Shown in pieces: positions 25,709 through 36,378 of a DNA stretch of 64,000 nt. The DNA lies in contig NZ_CP053344.1 in NCBI RefSeq assembly GCF_013113715.1, positions 434,001-498,000 of the forward strand. Direction: 5' to 3'. This stretch comes from Herbiconiux sp. SALV-R1. Lineage in GTDB: Bacteria; Actinomycetota; Actinomycetes; Actinomycetales; Microbacteriaceae. Below the pieces are notes generated by a model that was not told the origin of the DNA, searched no databases, and worked only from the letters and a program-made list of their open reading frames with translations. Numbering within the stretch: position 1 is the first letter of the stretch; each line of letters opens with the position of its first letter. The position numbers and the translations under genes are program-made.

Positions 25709-26413
25709 ATGCCGAGCGCGAAGATCGAGCGTCACGCCGCACCCCTGCGTCTGCAGGTGGTTCGGATGCTGCGCGAAGACATCCTCGAGGGGGTGCTCGC
25801 CCCCGGCGACCGCCTGCTCGAGAACGCGCTCTGCGACAGCTACGGCGTCTCCCGCACGGTGGTGCGCGAAGCGCTCCGGCAGCTCGAGACCGAGAGCCTC
25901 ATCACCATGCTGCCCGGTCGCGGCCCGATCGTGACCGTGCTCGAGAAGCACGACATCCAGGCCCTCTACCAGGTGCGCGCCGCGCTCGAGGGGCTCGCCG
26001 CCGAGCTGTTCGCCCGCGACGCGAGCGTCGAGCAGGCGGCACGGATGCGCGCCCTCATCGAGTCGATGGAGTCGCGGTACCTGCACGGCACGGTCGAGAC
26101 CCGCGAGGAGAGCAAGGAGGAGTTCTACTCGCTCCTGCTCGAAGGCGCCGGCAACGCCGTGCTCGAGAGCCAGTTGCGCGGGGTGCACACGCGCATCGGG
26201 CTGTTCCGCCGCTACGCGTTCGTCGACGAGCACCGTGTGGCGATCTCGATGGAGGAGCTGCGCCAGATCGTCCGCGAGCTCGCCGTCACCCGCGACCCGG
26301 CGGCGGCCCGCCGGGCCTCGGAGCACCACATCCAGCTGGCCGGCGAGCTCGCCGTGCTGGAGTACACCAAGCGCCTGCAGCACACCGAGGAGGTGTCGGA
26401 GATCGCGATCTGA
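25709..26413 (+). CDS. GntR-family regulator, FadR/FCD subfamily
   Basis: A 234-residue regulator. The winged HTH covers about residues 10-75 (VVRMLREDILEGVLAPGDRLLE, SYGVSRTVVREALRQLETESLITMLPGRGPIV), and the C-terminal FCD ligand domain has YQVRAALEGLAAELFA and the late His-bearing ASEHHIQLAGEL. ATG 25709 is preferred to GTG 25679 because GAGGGAGA precedes it at a good distance. It diverges from the ALDH-ADH-HADH operon and is its likely repressor, with an organic acid as effector. Confidence 0.9.
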   Translation: MPSAKIERHAAPLRLQVVRMLREDILEGVLAPGDRLLENALCDSYGVSRTVVREALRQLETESLITMLPGRGPIVTVLEKHDIQALYQVRAALEGLAAELFARDASVEQAARMRALIESMESRYLHGTVETREESKEEFYSLLLEGAGNAVLESQLRGVHTRIGLFRRYAFVDEHRVAISMEELRQIVRELAVTRDPAAARRASEHHIQLAGELAVLEYTKRLQHTEEVSEIAI

Positions 26414-26558
26414 TCGTGACTTGACCTCCGACCGACGAGCCGTGATGATGACGTTACGATTCACCCACCCGGTGTGCACGCACCATATCGGTCCTGCGAT
26501 CTCGACGACGAGGCAAACCGCGTCGTACGAGCGCGCGGGCAGAACCTAGGAGTTCATC

Positions 26559-28283
26559 GTGCCAATCCCGTTCGACCCGAACCGCGTGCAGAAAGTCAAA
26601 GACGACTTCCTCGCCGCAGACGCCCTCACCAAGACGCTCAACCCCGAACTGCTCAAGTCGTGGCAGCGCTCGAAAGACGCCATCGGCGTTCCCGCCAACA
26701 TCCGCGACGTGCCCCGCGTCTCCGACGAACTGCTCGACGCCCACCTGCTCGACATGTTCCAGGCCCCGCTCGCCCGCGTCTCCGACGACCTCGACGGCAC
26801 CGGCATGGGCCTGCTGCTCGCCGACTCGCAGGGCCGCATCCTGCAGCGCTGGTCGCACGACCACAACGCGCTCGACCACCTCGACCGCCTCGGCACCGTG
26901 CGCGGAGCGGTGCTCGCCGAAGACGTGGTGGGCACGAATGGCGTCGGCACCGTGGCGGCCACGGGTCGCAGCGTGCAGATCTCGGGCGCCGAGCACTTCG
27001 CCGATTTCTACAGCCAGGCGGTGTGCACGGGGTCGCCGGTGCGGCATCCGATCACCGGCAAGCTGCTCGCGGTCGTCACCGTGTCGAGCGACCTCTCGGA
27101 GCGCAGCGGCCTGCTGCGGCCGCTCGTGACATCGGTGACGATGCAGCTCGAGCAGCAGGTGCTCGACGTGGAGCAGCCGGCGGCACGGATGATGTTCTCC
27201 AGCTTCCTCGAGACGGTGCGCGCCCACACGGGGCCGGTGCTGGCCTTCGGGCCGCAGGGTCTCGTGATGCAGAGCCAAAAGGCGGGGCGGCTCACGGTCG
27301 CCGACCTCAACCTCATTCAGCAGCACTGCGCAGGGGAGCGGCGGTCGGGCCGGCTCGCGCTCGAGCTCTCGACGGGTACAGTCGAGCTGCAGGTGACGGC
27401 GCTCGGCGACGACGCCGGTGTCGTGGTCGCGCTCGAGCGCGACCGGCGCACGGCGACCACGAGCATCGGGCCCGCGCGCCCGCAGCTCGTGGGGCGCACG
27501 CCGGAGTGGCTGCAGGTCGTGCACCAGGTCGCGCGGCATCGCGAGGCCCGTCGCCCGCTCGTGATCGCCGGCGAGCCGGGCACGGGGCGCACCTCGCTCG
27601 CCCTCGGGCTGCCGTTCCGGCCCGGAACCGCGGTGGCTCAGGGGCTGGTGACGGATGCTGCGGAGCGCCACGTCGTCGGCTCACGCAAGTGGCTGCAGAA
27701 GCTCTCGGAGAAGCTCACCGCCTCGGCGCCCGTCATCGTGCGGGGCATCGAGACGCTCGACCCGCACACGGTCGACGGGGTGCGGTCGCTGGTGGAGAGC
27801 AGCACGGGGCGGGGGCCGGTGCTGCTGACGCTCGCGGCCGCCTCGCCCGAGGAGGCGGAGGGGGTGGCGGCGCGGCTCGGCATGAGTTCGCTGTGGGTGC
27901 CGCCGCTGCGGGAGCGCACCGCCGACATCCCGGCGCTGTGGCACGTGTTCGCGGAGCAGGTGGCGCACGGGGCGGGGCTGGAGCTCCGCTCCGACGCGCT
28001 CGAGCTGCTGCAGGGGTACGCGTGGCCGGGCAACCTCAAGGAGCTGCGCGGGGTGCTCGAGCAGCTCGCCCTCACCGGCAAGCGCGGCGCGGTGCTGCCC
28101 GCCGACCTGCCCGCCTCGATGCAGGGGGCCCGGGCGCTGTCGATGATCGAGCGGGTCGAGCTCGAGGCCATCCGCAAGGCGCTGCACGAGGCCGACGGCA
28201 ACCGCTCGAAGGCCGCCGAGATCCTCGGGCTGTCCCGCGCCACGGTCTACCGCAAGATGAAGGCCTACCGCATGACGGCGTGA
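26559..28283 (+). CDS. AcoR-like GAF/AAA/Fis regulator with degenerate AAA+ domain
   Basis: A 574-residue activator-like protein. Residues 1-50 (PELLKSWQRSKDAIGV) and the GAF region (TGMGLLLADSQGRILQRW, GTNGVGTVAATGRSVQISGAEHF) match AcoR/MimR regulators. The central AAA+ part keeps a Walker A-like GEPGTGRTS but I see neither the GAFTGA sigma-54 contact loop nor a good Walker B (VIVRGIETLD). WVPPLRERTADIPAL and a C-terminal Fis HTH (AAEILGLSRATVYRKMKAYRM) follow. Start is GTG 26559 with TAGGAG 8 nt upstream. Actinobacteria lack sigma-54, so it should act on ordinary promoters. It may control the adjacent dehydrogenases or the BVMO island. Confidence 0.88.
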   Translation: MPIPFDPNRVQKVKDDFLAADALTKTLNPELLKSWQRSKDAIGVPANIRDVPRVSDELLDAHLLDMFQAPLARVSDDLDGTGMGLLLADSQGRILQRWSHDHNALDHLDRLGTVRGAVLAEDVVGTNGVGTVAATGRSVQISGAEHFADFYSQAVCTGSPVRHPITGKLLAVVTVSSDLSERSGLLRPLVTSVTMQLEQQVLDVEQPAARMMFSSFLETVRAHTGPVLAFGPQGLVMQSQKAGRLTVADLNLIQQHCAGERRSGRLALELSTGTVELQVTALGDDAGVVVALERDRRTATTSIGPARPQLVGRTPEWLQVVHQVARHREARRPLVIAGEPGTGRTSLALGLPFRPGTAVAQGLVTDAAERHVVGSRKWLQKLSEKLTASAPVIVRGIETLDPHTVDGVRSLVESSTGRGPVLLTLAAASPEEAEGVAARLGMSSLWVPPLRERTADIPALWHVFAEQVAHGAGLELRSDALELLQGYAWPGNLKELRGVLEQLALTGKRGAVLPADLPASMQGARALSMIERVELEAIRKALHEADGNRSKAAEILGLSRATVYRKMKAYRMTA

Positions 28284-28385
28284 GGACGCGCCCGGGCGGC
28301 GCGCTCGCGGCGTTGTCATCGTCGCCGAGAGCGCCGCTATCGACTCCTCCTCCGCCTTGCGATCACACCACCCGGGCGCGTCCTC
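28282..28385 (+). terminator. Long-range inverted repeat after the AcoR-like gene
   Basis: Perfect 15-bp arms GAGGACGCGCCCGGG (28282-28296) and its complement (28371-28385) flank a 74-nt spacer immediately after the stop codon. It could fold in the transcript as a large terminator-like stem. No T-run follows. The rest of the 188-bp gap holds no gene. Confidence 0.45.
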
Positions 28386-28471
28386 GGGCGCGCGAAGGGG
28401 CCTTGCGGGCGGGCGAGACGAGACGAGGATGGGAGAAGGCGTCATCGGGCGCAGACAACGGGAGGAGCGCC

Positions 28472-28669
28472 ATGAGCGACGAGGACTTCGAGAAGAAGCG
28501 GCACGATCAGCTGACGTCGGCGCCGAACGCGACCGAGGAGGATGCGGCGCCGCGCATCGACGTGACGGAGACGGCCGACGGGAACAAGCGCATCGACGTG
28601 CGCGACGACGCTGCGGTGCGGCCGGGCGGCGACCCCGAGGTGATCGACCCCGAGGGCGCCGCCGACTGA
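28472..28669 (+). CDS. Small acidic protein of unknown function
   Basis: A 65-residue, strongly acidic, hydrophilic protein: MSDEDFEKKRHDQLTSAPNATEED, then RIDVTETADGNKRIDVRDDAAVRPGGDPEV. GGGAGGAG lies 5-6 nt before the ATG. Similar small proteins are, to my knowledge, common in Microbacteriaceae and are often mislabelled in databases; nothing here supports a transporter. It is predicted to be disordered and cytoplasmic. It converges on the aldo/keto reductase with 4 bp between stops. Confidence 0.75.
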   Translation: MSDEDFEKKRHDQLTSAPNATEEDAAPRIDVTETADGNKRIDVRDDAAVRPGGDPEVIDPEGAAD

Positions 28670-28673
28670 CCCC

Positions 28674-29612
28674 TTACGGGACGATGTGCCCCGCGGTGCG
28701 GAAGAGCTCGTACCACTCGGAGCGCTCGAGGGGGATGTCGGAGCCCTGGGCCGCATCCGTCACCCGCTGCGGGGTGGTGGTGCCCAGAACGACCTGCATC
28801 TGGGCGGGGTGGCGGGTGATCCACGCGGTGGCGATGGCGATGGGCGGCACGTCGTACTTCGCGGCGAGGCGGTCGATGACCGCGTTGAGCTCGGGGAAGC
28901 GCTCGGCGTCGAGGAAGACACCGTCGAAGAAGCCCGCCTGGAACGGCGACCACGCCTGCACGGTGATGTCGTTGAGGCGGCAGTAGTCGAGGATCCCGCC
29001 GCCGTCGAGCGTGATCGACTGCTCGGCGCCCGCCATGTTCGACGAGACGCCCTGGGCGATGATCGGCGAGTGGGTGATCGAGAGCTGCAGCTGATTGGCG
29101 ACGATGGGCTGGCGCACCGAGCGCTTCAGCAGCTCGATCTGCCGCGGGGTGTGGTTCGAGACGCCGAAGGCGCGCACCTTGCCCGACTCGTGCAGCTCGT
29201 CGAAGGCGCGGGCGACCTCGTCGGGCTCGACCAGCGCGTCGGGGCGGTGCAGCAGCAGGATGTCGATGCGGTCGGTCTGCAGCGCCTCGAGCGAGCCCTC
29301 GACCGACTCGATGAGGTGCTCGTAGGAGAAGTCGAAGTAGGGGCCGTCGGGCACGATGCCCGCCTTGGTCTGGATGGTGATGGCGTCGCGCTCGGCGGGC
29401 GTGAGCTGCATCGCCTCGGCGAAGCGGCGCTCGCAGCCGTGCAGCACGGGGTTGCCGTACACGTCGGCGTGGTCGACGAAGTCGATGCCGGCGTCGCGGG
29501 CGGTGTGCACCAGCTCGCGCACCTCGTCGTCGCTCTTGTCGGCGATGCGCATGAGGCCGAGCACGATGTTGGGGACGGTGATGTCGGTTCCGGGGAGGGT
29601 GAAGCTCTTCAT
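28674..29612 (-). CDS. Aldo/keto reductase
   Basis: A 312-residue NADPH-dependent (beta/alpha)8 reductase. The catalytic tetrad is visible as Asp and Tyr in DFVDHADVYG, Lys in IQTKAGI and His in ILLLHRPD. The cofactor end is VVLGTTTPQRVTDAA. The family reduces carbonyls or oxidises alcohols, and the closest pattern is the YdhF-like group. It stands alone between a convergent small gene and an Abi-like gene; a role in detoxifying or interconverting carbonyl intermediates of neighbouring pathways is possible but not shown. Confidence 0.92.
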   Translation of the reverse strand: MKSFTLPGTDITVPNIVLGLMRIADKSDDEVRELVHTARDAGIDFVDHADVYGNPVLHGCERRFAEAMQLTPAERDAITIQTKAGIVPDGPYFDFSYEHLIESVEGSLEALQTDRIDILLLHRPDALVEPDEVARAFDELHESGKVRAFGVSNHTPRQIELLKRSVRQPIVANQLQLSITHSPIIAQGVSSNMAGAEQSITLDGGGILDYCRLNDITVQAWSPFQAGFFDGVFLDAERFPELNAVIDRLAAKYDVPPIAIATAWITRHPAQMQVVLGTTTPQRVTDAAQGSDIPLERSEWYELFRTAGHIVP

Positions 29613-29682
29613 GAGTCCATCCTGCGTCGGGCCCCTCCCATGCGCCAGAAATCGGCGCCGCCGGGGTTCTTGTCAGCGCCGC

Positions 29683-30456
29683 TCAGCGAGGCCGAAGAGC
29701 GAGAGTGCGACGTACTCGATCGAGGTTCCGCAGGTCGTGCGCGGCGCCGAGGTCGACGCAGCGCGCCAGCATCGATACGTCTTTCAACCGGTCGCGGTGA
29801 TTCACGCCGAGTATCGGTTCATGGTGGCTGATCCTGTCGCGTAGCCTCCGAAGCCGCTCGACCGCGTGACCGATCGCATATCCCCCCTGCACCTCAGCGG
29901 GCAGGGACGCCGGAAACCACCCGCTCCAGCTGACGAGGAGGCGCTCGTCGAGCGAGGGGAAGCCTTTCGCCAAAGCGTGGCACCACAGATTCTCCCGTCC
30001 CGTACGACCTGTGCTGTTCAGCGTGCGGTCAGACGGAGGAACGAGTGGGAAGAGCGCGCTGATGCTCCCCAGCTCGAGCTGCGAGACCTTGTCGTCCAAG
30101 CTGACCGGAGCGGCATGGCGCGGGTGTGTCGGCGGCCGTCGAAGAGCTGCGTGCTGTGCGCGGGATGTGCACTGACTCGATGCTCGACGAACAAGACCGG
30201 TGAGCGGGGACGCAGGGTGTGAGAGCCAGTCCTCTCCAGCCTCCTGGCGCACGTTCCAGCGCCGGAGTTGCGAATCGACCACGTTTCTCAGCAGCGCTTC
30301 TGTGTAGGCCAACGTCTCATACCAGGCGGAGCAGAGAGCCACGTGCCACACGTATAAGGCTGCGACGGACCCGGCAGTTGGTACCGCCGCGGGGCTGTGC
30401 TCGGCGTACGAGGCGAGACGTGCCGGGTGGAGTTGTGAGATGAGACGTTGTGGCAT
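29683..30456 (-). CDS. Abi-like / HEPN-type protein
   Basis: A 257-residue protein from ATG 30456 (MPQRLISQLHPARLASYAEH). It keeps the two features of Abi-like proteins: an N-terminal helical block (ALYVWHVALCSAWYETLAYTEALLRNVV) and a late Rx4H motif in RLRRLRDRISHHEPILG, which in HEPN folds forms a ribonuclease site. The middle third is weakly conserved. Codon use is less GC-biased than in neighbours, which fits acquisition by transfer. Related proteins act in abortive infection or toxin systems, but no partner antitoxin is seen on either side. The call is by motif only. Confidence 0.65.
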   Translation of the reverse strand: MPQRLISQLHPARLASYAEHSPAAVPTAGSVAALYVWHVALCSAWYETLAYTEALLRNVVDSQLRRWNVRQEAGEDWLSHPASPLTGLVRRASSQCTSRAQHAALRRPPTHPRHAAPVSLDDKVSQLELGSISALFPLVPPSDRTLNSTGRTGRENLWCHALAKGFPSLDERLLVSWSGWFPASLPAEVQGGYAIGHAVERLRRLRDRISHHEPILGVNHRDRLKDVSMLARCVDLGAAHDLRNLDRVRRTLALRPR

Positions 30457-30475
30457 GTTCAACCTGGAAACACTT

Positions 30476-30504
30476 CGAGGGCCCCGCACTGTGCGGGGCC
30501 CTCG
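30476..30504 (-). terminator. Strong hairpin ending the RbsC/RbsA-type operon
   Basis: A near-gapless inverted repeat: a 14-bp GC stem beginning CGAGGGCCCCGCAC, with a single-base centre (in practice a short loop). It lies 88 bp beyond the last permease stop in the direction of the minus-strand operon and just before the Abi-like gene start. It is symmetrical and could act in both directions. Confidence 0.75.
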
Positions 30505-30591
30505 GACTAGTGACGAGCAGATCCTGCCTGCCGTCGTACTCGGTCAGCCTAGCATAGGTGAAGAAAGCTCGCAAACCATCGATCGACGAGA

Positions 30592-31622
30592 TTACCCGGC
30601 CGACGCGCCCACAGGGGCCGGGGTGCGGGGGTCGGGGCGCTCGCGGCGGGAGCGGGAGCGGCGCACGACCACCGGCACGAGCTCGCGCAGCAGCACGACC
30701 GCGATGAGCACGACCGACTGGGCGATGAGCTGCAGCGCGTCCTGCCACCCGAGCGACCGCAGCAGCTGCCCGAGCTGGGTGAGGAAGAGCGCGGCGATGC
30801 CCGTGGCGATCACGCTCGCGATGCCGCCCGTGAGCGCCGTGCCGCCGAGCACGACCGCCGCGACCGTCGGCAGCAGGTACGAGTCGCCGAGGAAGAGAGC
30901 GGGTGTCTTCGTGTACCCGGCGAGCAGCACGCCGCCCGCACCGTAGGCGAGGCCCGCGAAGCCGTACGCGAACATCTGGTACATGTTCACCCGGATGCCG
31001 AGCGCCGCCGCCGCCCGCTCGCTCACGCCCACCGCGGTGAGGCGGCGCCCGATGATCGACTTCTGGGTCACCAGCCCGGCCAGCACCACCACGACGATCG
31101 CGATGAGCAGCGTGTTCGGCACCCCGAGAGTGCGGTCGAGCGCGAACCCGTTGAGCTCGGCGGGGGCGCCCGAGGGCGTGCCGTTCGCGATGAAGAACAC
31201 CGTGCCGAGCAGCACCGCGTTCATGCCGAGGGTCACCACGAGCGGCATCACCTTGAACACGGTGACCAGCACGCCGTTCACGATGCCGACGATGCCCGGC
31301 CCGACGATTCCCGCGATCACCGCCGCCCACAGCGGCCACCCGTAGTTCTGCGGCAGCCCGGTCGAGAGCACCGCGGCGAGGGCGATCATGCCGGGGATCG
31401 ACAGGTCGAGCCCGCGCTGCTGCACCACCAGCGTCTGCCCCGCGGCCACGATGGCCAACACGGATGCGAACGGCAGCATGCTGAGAAGAGGTGCCGGTGC
31501 CAGCGACCCGGGTGCGATCACGGGCGAGAGTGCGAACAGCAGCACTGTCGCCACGGTGATGCCCACCCAGCTGCCGGAGAGCATCCGTCGCCACAGCGAC
31601 CCGGCTTGTCCGGTGAAGTCGG

Positions 31623-31626
<4 letters not shown>
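30592..31626 (-). CDS. Sugar-type ABC transporter permease (RbsC family)
   Basis: A 344-residue inner-membrane permease. It reads VGITVATVLLFALSPVIA, SVLAIVAAGQTLVVQQRGLDLSIPGMIALA, GRRLTAVGVSERAAAALGIRV and VVLGGTALTGGIASVIATGIAALFLTQLGQLL, the standard BPD_transp_2 blocks. The start overlaps the stop of the ATPase-permease fusion (ATGA at 31623-31626). It is the second permease of the importer, so the transporter would be a heterodimer of this protein and the permease half of the fusion. Substrate unknown; the island context points to a non-sugar alcohol, ketone or ester as much as to a sugar. Confidence 0.92.
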
Positions 31627-34249
<2,623 letters not shown>

Positions 34250-34253
<4 letters not shown>

Positions 34254-34972
34254 TGCGCGAGGTACCCTCCGTCGATCACCAGCTCCGAGCCGGTGACGAA
34301 GCTGGCCTCGTCGGAGGCGAGGAAGACGATGCCGTTGGCGATCTCCCTCGGCTTCCCGGCGCGGCCCATGGGCGTCATCGACACCACGTAGTCGTTGATC
34401 TCCGGCGCCTGCGCGTCGGTGAGCGGCGTCTCGATGAACCCGGGATGCACCGAGTTCACCCGCACGTTCTCCTTCGCGTAGGTGATGGCCGCGCTCTTCG
34501 ACATGTTCCGCACCGCGCCCTTGGTGGCGTGGTAGGCGTGAGCGCCCGACACCGCCACCGAGCCCCAGATCGACGAGATGTTGATGATGGAGCCGCCGCC
34601 CTGCGCGATCATGTGCGGCACCACCTCCCGCATCCCCAGCCAGGTGCCGGTCTGGTTCACGGCCACCACCGTGTTCCAGTCGTCGACCGTGAGGTCGTGG
34701 AGGGTCTCGTAGGCGATGATGCCGGCGTTGTTCGCCAGCACGTCGACGTGACCGTGCGCGGCGATGACGTCGGCGACGACCCGCTGCCAGTCCTCCTCGC
34801 GGGAGACGTCGAGCTGGTGGTACTCGACCCCCTCGGGGAAGGAGGTGTCGGATGCGGCACGACCGGTCGCGATGACCGTCGCCCCCTCCTCGGCGAAGCT
34901 CTCGGCGATGGAGCGGCCGATGCCCCGGCCGGCTCCGGTGACGATGGCGACTTTGCCCTCGAGGCGGTTCAT
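34250..34972 (-). CDS. Short-chain dehydrogenase/reductase (SDR)
   Basis: A 240-residue classical SDR: cofactor site TGAGRGIGRSIAE, NNAGI, and the catalytic Ser in INISSIWG with YHATKGAVRN (YxxxK). An Arg in GRAAS after beta-2 suggests NADP. C-terminal motifs (GFIETPLTD, FLASDEASFVTGSELVIDGGY) are typical. It sits within the importer operon, between binding protein and ATPase-permease, so its substrate is probably the imported compound. A secondary alcohol to ketone step feeding the Baeyer-Villiger monooxygenase is a plausible reading. Confidence 0.92.
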
Positions 34973-35030
34973 GGTGACTCCTTGCTTGTCGTATGGGTCG
35001 CTGCTGGCGAACGGATGCGGAACCGAGCCG

Positions 35031-36191
35031 CTACTGGAAGAGCTTCTTCAGCGAGTCGACGCTGAGGCCCGACGAGAGGATGGCGTCCGGCGGCAGGTCG
35101 GCCTCGCACTTGGGCTGCTTGGCCGGGTCGGTCGAGTCTTCGATGATCTCGAGGTTGTAGGTCGACGGCTCGTCGTTCGGCAGGCCGTTCGCGGCGGCGA
35201 GACCCTTGTGCAGCGCTGCGGTGACGACCCAGTTGCGGCTCGACTCCGTGGCGATCTGGTAGGTCGGCTGCGAGTCCTTGTACTGGTACCAGAGGCAGGC
35301 GAACTCGTTCGAGTCGTTCGCCGACCACACCGGCAGGGGCTTGCCCGCGGCCTCGAAGGCGCGGATGCCGCCGACGGAGCCTCCGCCGTAGTCGGCCACG
35401 ATGCCGTCGATGTCGCCGTACTTCGTGATGAGACCGGCGACCACCTGCTGGGTCTTGCCGGGCTCCCAGTCGGTGGAGACCGGGCCGTCCTCGTTGAGGA
35501 GCGTGATGTCGGGGTTCTCCTTCACGGCCTCCAGCACGCCGTCGTAGACGGCCTGCGAGTAGGAGTTGCCGGCGATGCCGCCGAGCATGACCAGGTTGCC
35601 CTTGCCGCCCATCTTCTCGATGGTCCAGGCCGCGAGGTTCTTGCCGTAGGTGTTGATGTCCTCCGACACGAAGTCGACGTAGTCGGTGCCGGGCGTGCCG
35701 CCGGGGGAGCCGACGAACGGCACCACCTTGACGCCCGCATCCGTCGCTTTCTGGATGGTGGGCAGCAGCGCCTCACCGCCGTCGACGAAGGTGACGATGA
35801 CGTCGACGCCCTGGGCGACGAGCGAGTTCATGTCGCTGATGGCCTTCTGGGTGTCGCCCTGCGCATCCGTGTAGAGGACTTTCTTGATGTTGGGGCACTT
35901 GGCGGCCTCTTCTTCGAAGATGGCGCGGGTGATCTTGCGCCAGGAGTTGCCGCCGAAGCCGTCGGCGAGGGCGACGGTGAGGTCTTTGTCGCCGCAGAAG
36001 TTCGAGATGTCCTGAATGTCGCCCTGTACGCCGACGGTGCCCACGGTGACCTCGGATGCGGTGGCCGAGTCGGTGGAGGAGCCGGAACCGGCGTCGGAAC
36101 CGTCGGAGGAGAGCGAACCGGTGGAACAGCCGGCCAGTGCCAGCAGGGTCACCGCACCGAGTGCGATGAGCGGTGTCTTCTTGGTGAACAT
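35031..36191 (-). CDS. ABC transporter substrate-binding lipoprotein (RbsB family)
   Basis: A 386-residue binding protein. The lipoprotein signal is MFTKKTPLIALGAVTLLALAGC (Cys22), followed by a Ser/Gly/Asp linker of about 30 residues. The type-1 periplasmic-binding fold shows DLTVALADGFGGNSWRKI, VLYTDAQGDTQKAISDMNSL, VDVIVTFVDGG and GIVADYGGGSVGGIRAFEAAG. Several Cys residues in the mature part (FCGDKD, KCPNIKK, FACLWY, PKCEADL) could form disulphides. It opens the minus-strand operon and diverges from the hydrolase-BVMO genes across a 187-bp promoter region. Confidence 0.92.
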   Translation of the reverse strand: MFTKKTPLIALGAVTLLALAGCSTGSLSSDGSDAGSGSSTDSATASEVTVGTVGVQGDIQDISNFCGDKDLTVALADGFGGNSWRKITRAIFEEEAAKCPNIKKVLYTDAQGDTQKAISDMNSLVAQGVDVIVTFVDGGEALLPTIQKATDAGVKVVPFVGSPGGTPGTDYVDFVSEDINTYGKNLAAWTIEKMGGKGNLVMLGGIAGNSYSQAVYDGVLEAVKENPDITLLNEDGPVSTDWEPGKTQQVVAGLITKYGDIDGIVADYGGGSVGGIRAFEAAGKPLPVWSANDSNEFACLWYQYKDSQPTYQIATESSRNWVVTAALHKGLAAANGLPNDEPSTYNLEIIEDSTDPAKQPKCEADLPPDAILSSGLSVDSLKKLFQ

Positions 36192-36266
36192 GGGTGTCAG
36201 TCCTCGTTTCTCGTCGTTGAGCAGGGGCTCGGCATTGCTGCGTGAGAAGAAGTCTCCGGGCTGACC

Positions 36267-36314
36267 GAGACGCCGAACGGGTCACCCTGAGACGGCAGTG
36301 CGTCTTTTTGAGAC
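36267..36314. promoter_or_regulatory. Three phased GAGAC repeats in the divergent promoter region
   Basis: GAGAC occurs at 36267-36271, 36289-36293 and 36310-36314, that is at 22- and 21-bp steps, about two helical turns apart. The last two are TGAGAC. AGACG (36290) and CGTCT (36301) also form a small dyad, as do GTCT and AGAC at 36302-36314. Such phased half-sites are usual for an activator bound on one DNA face. They lie between the binding-protein gene and the hydrolase gene. Confidence 0.5.
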
Positions 36315-36378
36315 AAGCGTTTCGGGCGCCCCCCGGCCGCGTTCATCCTGGTGTCGTCCCCGACGATGAGGAGAACGC

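Noticed and set aside
26421-26449. TTGACC and GATGAT as promoter boxes for the AcoR-like gene
   Set aside because: Spacing is 17 bp, but the -10 is poor and lies over 100 bp from the start codon; too weak to list as a feature.
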